Assembly (NCBI GenBank): GCA_035463315.1
Contig: DATHTJ010000010.1
Location: 1-24,115 of the forward strand
DNA: 24,115 bases
From: GCA-003244245 sp035463315
GTDB taxonomy: Bacteria; Actinomycetota; Actinomycetes; Mycobacteriales; Pseudonocardiaceae
Direction: 5' to 3'
Shown here: positions 17,892 through 24,115 of the stretch, in pieces
Layout: each line of letters begins with the position of its first letter
Numbering within the stretch: position 1 is the stretch's first letter
Translations under genes and position numbers: made by a program
The notes under the pieces: model-generated
The model's input: the letters and a program-made list of their open reading frames with translations, nothing else
Database searches by the model: none
Told to the model about the DNA's origin: nothing

Positions 17892-17897
17892 ATCCTC

Positions 17898-18767
17898 ATG
17901 AGGACATCGGAAGCTCGGGTGGTTGGACAGGTGGTCAACACGGCTCGCTATCCCCTTTCGGAGCCGACAAGTGCTGATTGGAAGTACGTGGTTTCTCGCG
18001 CCCGGCGCGAACTGCAAAATTTCGGATGCAGCGTGCTACCCAATTTTATTCGATCTTCCCAGTGTGACGCAGTGCGGCTGGAATGTGCAACGATCGCTCC
18101 TCTGGCGTATTACAATGTCGAAACGGTCAACGCCTACAACATCGCTACGGACTCATCACTGCCGGAAGATCATCCAGGTCGCATCACTATGCGGCGCGGC
18201 AACGCGTTTGTGGCACGTGATCGCATCCTCGAGGATTTCATCATCCATCAGCTTTATTCTAGCGAGCTATTTCAGTACTTTATCGCCAGCTGCTTCGAGC
18301 TGTCCCGCGTCTACGAGCTCGCGGACCCCCTGGCCGGGCTGTGCCTCAACGTCCTTACCGCAGGGATGGAGCATCCATGGCACTTCGACACAAATGAGTT
18401 CACTGTGAGCCTGCTCACGCAGGAGTCGCAGGCTGGTGGCGTCTTCGAGTACTGCCCGAACATTAGATCTGCACAAGCAGAAAATTTTGACAACGTTCGG
18501 GCCGTGTTGGTCGGCCGCGGTGCGCACCTGATCCGCCGCCTTTCGCTGCACCCGGGTGATCTTCAGCTGTTCAAGGGCCGTTATTCGATGCATCGAGTGA
18601 GTTCCGTGCAAGGTGAGACGGCGCGCCATTCAGCGATCTTCGCATATAGCGAACACCCCGGAGTGATTGGCAACGTAGCGCGGACAAGGCAGCTTTTCGG
18701 CCAGGTGCTACCCCAGCATCTAGCGGCCGAGAGGCGCGCTGTGCGGGTCGACCAACTACTGGATTAG
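17898..18767 (+). CDS. Fe(II)/2-oxoglutarate-dependent oxygenase, HalD/BesD-related
   Basis: Predicted soluble oxygenase of 289 residues. The metal triad is visible: His162 and Asp164 in HPWHFDTNEF (159-168) and His232 in GRYSMHRVS (227-235). Arg243 in RHSAIFAYSE is the likely 2-oxoglutarate-binding residue. The region GGVFEYCPNIRSA plus LHPGDLQLFKGRYS is typical of the family that includes the free-amino-acid halogenases HalD/BesD. Those halogenases have Gly where this protein has Asp164, so I predict a hydroxylase (or other oxygenase), not a halogenase. The substrate is not deducible; relatives act on free amino acids. It is the first gene of a plus-strand group, 70 bp before the methyltransferase/acyltransferase fusion. 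Its GC content is visibly lower than that of the acyltransferase part downstream. Confidence 0.82.
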   Translation: MRTSEARVVGQVVNTARYPLSEPTSADWKYVVSRARRELQNFGCSVLPNFIRSSQCDAVRLECATIAPLAYYNVETVNAYNIATDSSLPEDHPGRITMRRGNAFVARDRILEDFIIHQLYSSELFQYFIASCFELSRVYELADPLAGLCLNVLTAGMEHPWHFDTNEFTVSLLTQESQAGGVFEYCPNIRSAQAENFDNVRAVLVGRGAHLIRRLSLHPGDLQLFKGRYSMHRVSSVQGETARHSAIFAYSEHPGVIGNVARTRQLFGQVLPQHLAAERRAVRVDQLLD

Positions 18768-18823
18768 GAAGGCGGCTGACGATCTGAGCCCGATGCTGGC
18801 TCATTTCCCATTCCGCGACACAA

Positions 18824-18830
18824 AGAGGAG
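18824..18830 (+). promoter_or_regulatory. Shine-Dalgarno site deciding the fusion-gene start
   Basis: AGAGGAG lies seven bases before the GTG at 18838-18840. An ATG at 18793 in the same frame has no such site, and the family-like sequence begins only after the GTG. Confidence 0.75.
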
Positions 18831-18837
18831 CGAGAGA

Positions 18838-21558
18838 GTGCATTTTGATGCTACCGGGAAAGTATCCCTCGATCACATCTACACGCAACCCGATCCACGC
18901 GCTTACTTCAGTACGTTGCGCGAGCTCGGCTACTGCATACCCCAGCTAGCCAAACCCTATTTCATGAAACTTATTCAAGAATGCCGGAAATCGCGGGATA
19001 CTCTAGCTTTAAACGTTCTGGATATCGGTTGCTCCTACGGCATTAATGCAGCCCTGTTGAAATGTGACGCGACCATGGACGAGCTGTACGAGCGCTACTG
19101 TGGCCTTGATGCTCACGCACAGGATCGCAGCGCTCTGCTGGCCCGCGACCAGGAGTTGGTCCGCTCGCGTAATCGCTTGAAATACACAAGATTTGTGGGT
19201 CTTGACATCTCGCGATCCGCCCTTTCATACGCGCACTTGGCAGGGTTCCTCGATAGTGCGGTGCACGCCGACCTGGAAGAGCGCGACCCCACGGAGCAGC
19301 AACGCGAGCAGTTCGCTGGAACGGATTTTATCATCTCGACGGGCTGCCTCGGCTACGTCAGCGACCGGACCATCTCACGGGTGGTCAGCGCAAGTGGGGA
19401 GCGTCAGCCGTGGATGGCGCATTTCGTCCTGCGGATGTTCCCATTCGAACCTGTGGCGGAGGGCCTGGCCGGGTTAGGATACGAAACTGTTCACCTCGAA
19501 CGCGTGTTCAAACAGCGGCGGTTCGCCTCCCCTGGGGAGCAATCGCTCGTCCTGGACACGTTGTCGACCGTCGGAGTAGATCCGCGAGGTCTGGAAGCCG
19601 ATGGCTGGCTTTACGCGCAGCTCTACATCTCTCGACCGCGCGGCGCGAAAGGTTGTGTAGTCGTAGACCTCGCATCGAACATCGAACAAGGAATCATCCA
19701 GGTCACCAAACCGTCGAGGTCGAGGATGAAATCGAACAGTAGCCAAGAGTGGTCCACCCGTACCTTTGGCAATGAAGACCGTCTGCCGCGAGTGCCATTG
19801 CCTACGTTGGAGGAAAGCTGTGAGAGATTCATCGCATGGTGCGCACCGTTGTTGACCACAGATGAGCTGGCGGCGACCGAGGCTGCAGTGGCCTCGTTTC
19901 TCCGCCCTGATGGTCCCGGCCGCAAGCTCCACGCAGCACTCGAACAATACAACGCCAGCGAGAGCGTGCACAGCTGGCTCGACACGTTCTGGCCCTCCCG
20001 GTATCTAGGCCGCCGCGACCGCATAGCACTCAACGCGAACTTCTTCTTCCTGTTCCGGGATTCGGACCAGCGGCAGGTGGAACGGGCGGCCGGGCTCATC
20101 GCCGCGGCCGTCAACTACAAGTTGCAGCTCGACGAGGAACTCATTGCGCCGATCGTCCATCGGGGGCAGGCGCTGTCGATGGAGCAGAACAAGTTCCTGT
20201 TCTCCACGACGCGGATACCTGGACCTGTGCAGGACACCGTCCGCGCGCCCTACACCGAGGAGTGGCCGGGCCCATCTCGGGAGCGCCACATCGTGGTGTT
20301 CTTCCGTGGAAACATGTTCCGCATGGACGTGCTGGGCTCGGATGATCGACCGCACACGTTGGACGATCTCGTGGCGGGGCTGCGCACAATCATGAAGATT
20401 GGTGCGAAGCGGGCCGCGCCAGGCGCGCCTGTCGGGCATCTCACCACCAAGGCCCGGGCAGAGTGGGCAGCCAGTCGGCAAGCACTGCTTGCCTGCCATC
20501 CCGGCAATGCGTACTCCCTCGACCAGGTAGAGACCGCGTTGTTCTGCATATGCCTGGAGGACTTCGCGCCCAAGGACAGCCTGGAGGCGTGTGACCACCT
20601 GCTCCACGGTGACAGCGGTGATCGGTGGTTCGACAAGGCCGTATCCCTGATCTTCTTTGAAGACGGTACGGCGGGTATCAACGTGGAGCACTGCCGTCTG
20701 GACGGGACCACGGTCCTCAACTTCGTCGACACCCTGCTGGGCGCATCGGCCGAGGAGCACTCACTGCAGTCGGGGGCCCGCTCCCAGGGCTTGCCGACCG
20801 TCGAGGCTATCGAGTTCGTGCTCGATGGTGACCTGCAGGCCGACGTGCGGGCCGCTGCCGCCTCGTTTGAGGCGTATGCGGCCAACACCGCCACGTCCAT
20901 CCTGTCGTTCGACGATTTCGGTGGAAACCGGGTCAAGCAGCTCCGGATATCGCCGGATGCGTTCATGCAGATGGCCTGTCAACTCGCCCACCAGCGCGCC
21001 AAGGGACTCGTGGGCGCCACGTACGAGTCGATTGCCACGCGCCAGTACCGGCGCGGGCGCACGGAAGCGATGCGTGTCGTCACACCCGAGGTGGTGCGGT
21101 TCGTGGCCGCGATGGATGACCCCGAAGTGGATGTGGCGACCCGCAGGGCGGCGTTTCGGGCAGCTGCCGAAAAGCATGTGGAACGTGCGAAGGAGTGCCA
21201 AGCGGGGCAGGCACCTGAGCAACACCTGTGGGAGCTGCAGCTCATTCAGCAGCGGCGCGGCGAGACGCTGGGGGTAACCGAGCCGCCCGCCCTGTACGAG
21301 ACCCCAGGCTGGCTCACGATGCGGGACGACTACCTGAGCACCAGCTCCGCGCCGTCCACCAACATCCAGTACTTCGGTTTCGGGTCGACCAGCAGTCGGT
21401 GCATCGGCGTCGCCTACGTGTTGCTTCCTGACCGCTTCAATCTCTACTTGAGCACGCCGCTCCCGGTGGCCGACGAGATGTTCGTGTTTGCCGACAAGCT
21501 CCGGAAAGCGCTGCGTGAACTGCAGGATCTGCTCTCCACCGAGAAACCGGAGGACTAA
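18838..21558 (+). CDS. fused SAM-dependent methyltransferase / choline-carnitine-type O-acyltransferase
   Basis: A single uninterrupted frame of 906 residues from the GTG at 18838. Residues about 1-268 form a class I SAM methyltransferase (VSLDHIYTQPDPRAYF near the start; SAM motif VLDIGCSYG at 60-68). A low-complexity linker (268-302) follows. Residues about 303-906 form a choline/carnitine O-acyltransferase: RLPRVPLPTLEESCERF at the start of the domain, catalytic His618 in INVEHCRLDGTT, the signature YESIATRQYRRGRTEAMR (728-745), and FGFGSTSSRCIGVAYVLLPD near the end. The acyltransferase moves acyl groups between CoA and a hydroxylated quaternary-amine-type acceptor; the methyltransferase could make such an acceptor. 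These activities are normally separate proteins of roughly 270 and 600 residues. The oxygenase lies 70 bp upstream and the malic enzyme 65 bp downstream. Confidence 0.87.
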   Translation: MHFDATGKVSLDHIYTQPDPRAYFSTLRELGYCIPQLAKPYFMKLIQECRKSRDTLALNVLDIGCSYGINAALLKCDATMDELYERYCGLDAHAQDRSALLARDQELVRSRNRLKYTRFVGLDISRSALSYAHLAGFLDSAVHADLEERDPTEQQREQFAGTDFIISTGCLGYVSDRTISRVVSASGERQPWMAHFVLRMFPFEPVAEGLAGLGYETVHLERVFKQRRFASPGEQSLVLDTLSTVGVDPRGLEADGWLYAQLYISRPRGAKGCVVVDLASNIEQGIIQVTKPSRSRMKSNSSQEWSTRTFGNEDRLPRVPLPTLEESCERFIAWCAPLLTTDELAATEAAVASFLRPDGPGRKLHAALEQYNASESVHSWLDTFWPSRYLGRRDRIALNANFFFLFRDSDQRQVERAAGLIAAAVNYKLQLDEELIAPIVHRGQALSMEQNKFLFSTTRIPGPVQDTVRAPYTEEWPGPSRERHIVVFFRGNMFRMDVLGSDDRPHTLDDLVAGLRTIMKIGAKRAAPGAPVGHLTTKARAEWAASRQALLACHPGNAYSLDQVETALFCICLEDFAPKDSLEACDHLLHGDSGDRWFDKAVSLIFFEDGTAGINVEHCRLDGTTVLNFVDTLLGASAEEHSLQSGARSQGLPTVEAIEFVLDGDLQADVRAAAASFEAYAANTATSILSFDDFGGNRVKQLRISPDAFMQMACQLAHQRAKGLVGATYESIATRQYRRGRTEAMRVVTPEVVRFVAAMDDPEVDVATRRAAFRAAAEKHVERAKECQAGQAPEQHLWELQLIQQRRGETLGVTEPPALYETPGWLTMRDDYLSTSSAPSTNIQYFGFGSTSSRCIGVAYVLLPDRFNLYLSTPLPVADEMFVFADKLRKALRELQDLLSTEKPED
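19716..19728 (+). promoter_or_regulatory. possible internal ribosome binding site and ATG at the domain junction
   Basis: GAGG (19716-19719) is followed after six bases by an in-frame ATG (19726-19728), exactly in the linker and 19 codons before the conserved acyltransferase start RLPRVPLP. It could yield a free acyltransferase or mark the start of a formerly separate gene. Confidence 0.4.
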
Positions 21559-21623
21559 CGGGCCGGGTCGGAGTCCACGACGTGCATCGGTGCTCAGACG
21601 ACGACAAGGTGTAACTCAGTCTC

Positions 21624-23333
21624 ATGCAGACGTTTCCCCATCTCCCAGACAGAAGTCGAACGACCTCGCTGCGAGGCCGGGAACTGCTGAGCGACCCGGC
21701 CCTGAACAAGGGGACGGCGTTCCCGCTTGCCGAGCGCGTGGCACTCGGTCTGACCGGGCTGCTTCCGCCGGCGGTCCTCACTCTGGACGATCAAGCCGCG
21801 CGGGCCTACCAGCAGTACTCCGAGATCACCGGTGACGTCGGCAAGGCGTTGTTCCTCGGCGGCCTGCTGAACCGCAACCAGGTGCTCTTCTACCGGCTAC
21901 TGCTCAACCACCTGCCGGAAATGCTGCCGATCGTGTACACCCCGACCGTCGGCACCATGATCCAGCGGTTCAGCCGTGAGTTCCGGCGACCGGGCGGGGT
22001 CTACCTGTCCGTCCACGACTCGGACGGCATCGCCGACACGCTCAGCAATTACGGACTCGGCGCCGACGATGTTGATCTCATCGTGGTCACCGACGGCGAG
22101 GGTATCCTGGGCATCGGCGACTGGGGCGCAGGCGGGATCGCCATCGCGATCGGCAAACTCGCCGTCTACACCGCCGCAGCGGGGATCGACCCCACCCGGG
22201 TCATGCCGGTGGTGCTCGACGCCGGCACGAACAACCCCGAACTTCTCGACGACCCGTTCTACATCGGAAACCGGCACCCCCGCGTCGACGGCGAGCGCTA
22301 CCACGCCTTTGTCGACGCGTTCGTACAGGCAGCGACCACGATGTTTCCCCGCGCGCTGCTGCACTGGGAGGACCTTGGCCCGAACAACGCCACCCGCATC
22401 CTGCGCCGCTACCGCAACTCGATCTGCACCTTCAACGACGACATGCAGGGCACCGGCGCTGTCGCGCTCGCCGCCGTCCTGGCGAGCTCACAGGCGTCCG
22501 GGGTGCCACTGAGGGAGCAGCGCGTCGTCGTGTTCGGCGCGGGGACGGCCGGAATCGGGATCGCCGCCCAGATCCGGGACGCAATGGTGCAGGACGGGTT
22601 GCCGGAGAATGCCGCGACGCAACGGATCTGGGGCCTGGGTCGCGGCGGTCTCCTGGTCGAGGGCCAGTCGCGGATGCGGGACTTCCAGCGGCCGTATGCC
22701 CACCCCGACGCCGAGGTAGCGCACTGGCGTCACGATGCGCCCGGCGGTGCCATCGACCTGCTCGAAGTCGTCCGAAGGGCCCGACCGACCGTCCTGATCG
22801 GCACGTCCGGAATCCCCGGGGCGTTCAGCGAGGACGTGATCCGGGAGATGGCGCGACGTGTTGAGCGACCAGTCATCCTGCCGCTGTCCAACCCGACGAG
22901 CCTGGCCGAGGCGGTGCCGGCCGACCTGATCACGTGGACCGACGGTCGGGCGCTCATCGCGACCGGCAGTCCCTTCCCGCCGCTGACCCACGAGCGCACC
23001 ACTCACGTCATCGCGCAGGCCAACAACGCGCTGGTGTTCCCGGGCTTGGGTCTCGGCACCATCGTCAGCGGCGCTCGGCTCGTCACCGACGGCATGCTCG
23101 CCGCATCGGCACATGCCGTAGCCGCCCTCGTCGATGTGAGCACGCCCGGCGCCCCGCTGCTGCCAGAGGTCAATGACCTACGCGCGATCTCAGCCGTCGT
23201 CGCGAGGCGGGTTGCCGCGACCGCGGCAAAGGAGGGCGTGGCGCGGGTCGAGCAGTCCGACTGGGCGACCGCGGTTGAGGCGACGATGTGGAATCCAGAG
23301 TACCGACCGCTGCGGCCCGCAATGAAGGCGTAA
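21624..23333 (+). CDS. NAD-dependent malic enzyme
   Basis: Oxidative decarboxylation of L-malate to pyruvate with NAD(P)+. The 569-residue length fits the large-subunit malic enzymes (SfcA/MaeA type) rather than the short bacterial form. Motifs: LPIVYTPTVGTMIQRFS (101-117) with catalytic Tyr105; DGEGILGIGDWGAGGI (157-172); Lys178 in AIGKLAVYT; metal ligands Glu249/Asp250 (HWEDLG) and Asp272/Asp273 (FNDDMQGTG); nucleotide-binding FGAGTAGIGIA (304-314); GTSGIPGAF for the second cofactor contact. The ATG at 21624 has only a weak ribosome binding site (AGGTG). It lies 65 bp after the fusion gene on the same strand; the functional link is unclear and it may be an ordinary metabolic gene. Confidence 0.95.
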   Translation: MQTFPHLPDRSRTTSLRGRELLSDPALNKGTAFPLAERVALGLTGLLPPAVLTLDDQAARAYQQYSEITGDVGKALFLGGLLNRNQVLFYRLLLNHLPEMLPIVYTPTVGTMIQRFSREFRRPGGVYLSVHDSDGIADTLSNYGLGADDVDLIVVTDGEGILGIGDWGAGGIAIAIGKLAVYTAAAGIDPTRVMPVVLDAGTNNPELLDDPFYIGNRHPRVDGERYHAFVDAFVQAATTMFPRALLHWEDLGPNNATRILRRYRNSICTFNDDMQGTGAVALAAVLASSQASGVPLREQRVVVFGAGTAGIGIAAQIRDAMVQDGLPENAATQRIWGLGRGGLLVEGQSRMRDFQRPYAHPDAEVAHWRHDAPGGAIDLLEVVRRARPTVLIGTSGIPGAFSEDVIREMARRVERPVILPLSNPTSLAEAVPADLITWTDGRALIATGSPFPPLTHERTTHVIAQANNALVFPGLGLGTIVSGARLVTDGMLAASAHAVAALVDVSTPGAPLLPEVNDLRAISAVVARRVAATAAKEGVARVEQSDWATAVEATMWNPEYRPLRPAMKA

Positions 23334-23348
23334 CCGGCCCGTTCGCGC

Positions 23349-23362
23349 TGCCCGAGAGGGCA
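23349..23362 (+). terminator. possible terminator hairpin after the malic enzyme
   Basis: TGCCC-GAGA-GGGCA, a 5-bp stem with tetraloop 15 bases after the stop codon, without a T-run. A longer pair ACCGGCCCG (23333-23341) / CGGGCCGGT (23420-23428) encloses it. Confidence 0.35.
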
Positions 23363-23455
23363 TGGGCATCGCGGCCCCCAGATCGGGCATCGAACGTGCT
23401 GCTGCCATTGTCCGCACACCGGGCCGGTGAGATCGTCACGCTGTTGAGCCCATAG

Positions 23456-23756
23456 TTATCCTGGCCGCTGCGCATCCAGGTCGAGCGTGATTCGTTTCAA
23501 TCGAATTATTCGCATACTCCTCGGATGCGGGGCCAGGTGGTGAAGTGCAACGTGCCCAAGCGCGGCCGAATGTGGGTGGCATCTGCATCGGCTGCACCAT
23601 GCCCGGCTTCCTGGACAAGTTCATGCCGTTCATGGAGTCGATGCCGATCACGTGGCGCAGTGCTCCCTCCCCCGTTTTCACGGTTCCCCGATGGCGGCGA
23701 CCGAGAGCGAGACCTATGGCTCAGTCATCCGGTCACTCCGCGCGACACCCCTCCCC
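23456..23756 (+). pseudogene. decayed C-terminus of a [NiFe]-hydrogenase small subunit
   Basis: Three pieces of the C-terminal iron-sulfur region of the small subunit of actinobacterial high-affinity (group 1h/5) hydrogenases lie in order but in three different frames. Piece 1: RIQVERDSFQ ... YSHTPRMRGQVVKCNVPKRG (to 23566). Piece 2: PNVGGICIGCTMPGFLDKFM then PFME (23566-23637). Piece 3: ATESETYGSVIRSLRATP (from 23694). The usual short Trp/Gly/Cys segment between KRG and PNVGG is missing, consistent with a deletion that shifted the frame, and the region between pieces 2 and 3 is scrambled. An in-frame stop precedes piece 1. The cluster-binding Cys-x-x-Cys core survives, but there is no N-terminal domain or large subunit in the window. 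Confidence 0.7.
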
Positions 23757-23776
23757 CGCCCACGGCGTTCTCGCGG

Positions 23777-24115
23777 CTAGGCGGCCACACTGGCGCCGCG
23801 TCGGCTGGCGAGGGGTGCCGGGCGGGTCTCAAGCCCGAGGGCGCCGTCCAGTGACAGCCGGCCCGGTCCGATGAACAACAGGCCGAGGAGTCCGGCGATC
23901 AGAGCGATGTCGTACTCGTAACCCGGGGTATCGACCCCGACGAAGCCGAGGTCGATCTTCACCAGCAGGATCGCACCGACCAGGATGGCGATCAGTGGAA
24001 GCGTGACCAAACGGGTGAACAGGCCGACAATGAGCAGCAGGCCGCCGACGCCCTCCCCGATGACCTGGAGCCAGGCCACCACCTCGGGGAATGGGACGTT
24101 GAGCGAGGCGAGGGA
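23777..24115 (-). CDS. DoxX-family membrane protein, C-terminal part (runs off right edge)
   Basis: The minus-strand frame is open from the right edge to a TAG at 23777-23779, so the N-terminus is missing. The 112 visible residues contain hydrophobic spans EGVGGLLLIVGLFTRL, LPLIAILVGAILLVKI and YDIALIAGLLGLLFIGPG, separated by the acidic/aromatic segment GFVGVDTPGYEYD, and end in a charged tail. The GLLLIVGLFTR pattern and the following helices are typical of the DoxX family of small four-helix membrane proteins, whose actinobacterial members are linked to redox stress and sulfur chemistry, though most are uncharacterised. It converges on the hydrogenase remnant. Confidence 0.8.
   Translation of the reverse strand, partial: SLASLNVPFPEVVAWLQVIGEGVGGLLLIVGLFTRLVTLPLIAILVGAILLVKIDLGFVGVDTPGYEYDIALIAGLLGLLFIGPGRLSLDGALGLETRPAPLASRRGASVAA

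Noticed and set aside
17898..18767. Radical halogenase assignment for the oxygenase
   Set aside because: Halogenases of this family have Gly in place of the metal-binding Asp; here the triad His162-Asp164-His232 is complete.

Overview
This is high-GC chromosomal DNA from an actinomycete, most likely a filamentous, earthy-odour producer. Stop-rich frames are rare, GTG starts are common, and the window encodes a geosmin synthase, a 2-methylisoborneol (2-MIB) synthase with its GPP methyltransferase, and two Family 2B (EshA-type) encapsulin shell proteins. The genus cannot be fixed from the sequence alone.

Layout. (1) 1-186: start of a small DUF6247-like gene running off the left edge, then about 500 bp without a gene I can support. 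(2) 781-13311, minus strand: a tight nine-gene operon, in transcription order shell protein B, geosmin synthase, shell protein A, 2-MIB synthase, GPP C-methyltransferase, polyprenyl diphosphate synthase, ispH, dxs, ispG. (3) 13312-13480: a compact control region with a good sigma70-like promoter (ATGACA-17-TACAAT) and two copies of a 17-bp palindrome (TCCGTAGAAANTACGGA), one touching the -35 box and one 55 bp further upstream. (4) 13474-16410, minus strand: a large LuxR (LAL-type) ATPase regulator just upstream of the operon. (5) About 16.6-17.85 kb: a graveyard of methyltransferase, integrase, mobile-element and IS6-type transposase fragments. (6) 17898-23333, plus strand: an Fe(II)/2-oxoglutarate oxygenase, a fused SAM-methyltransferase/carnitine-type acyltransferase, and a malic enzyme. 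(7) 23456-23756: a decayed [NiFe]-hydrogenase small-subunit C-terminus, convergent with a DoxX-family membrane protein cut by the right edge.

How the genes fit together. The operon joins extra copies of three MEP-pathway enzymes (DXS, IspH, IspG) to prenyl chain formation, GPP methylation and two terpene cyclases, and it encodes two shell proteins of a virus-like nanocompartment. 2-MIB synthase is a known Family 2B encapsulin cargo. Here the short motif PTG(L/V)G(T/A)SA occurs twice in its N-terminal tail. It also occurs twice in the geosmin synthase, once in the linker between its two cyclase domains and once at its C-terminus. My main hypothesis is that both odorant pathways are packaged in one mixed-shell compartment fed by a dedicated isoprenoid supply line and switched on by the adjacent LAL regulator. 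A second, independent hypothesis concerns the plus-strand genes: hydroxylation, methylation and carnitine-type O-acylation of one small molecule, possibly a carnitine-like betaine ester.
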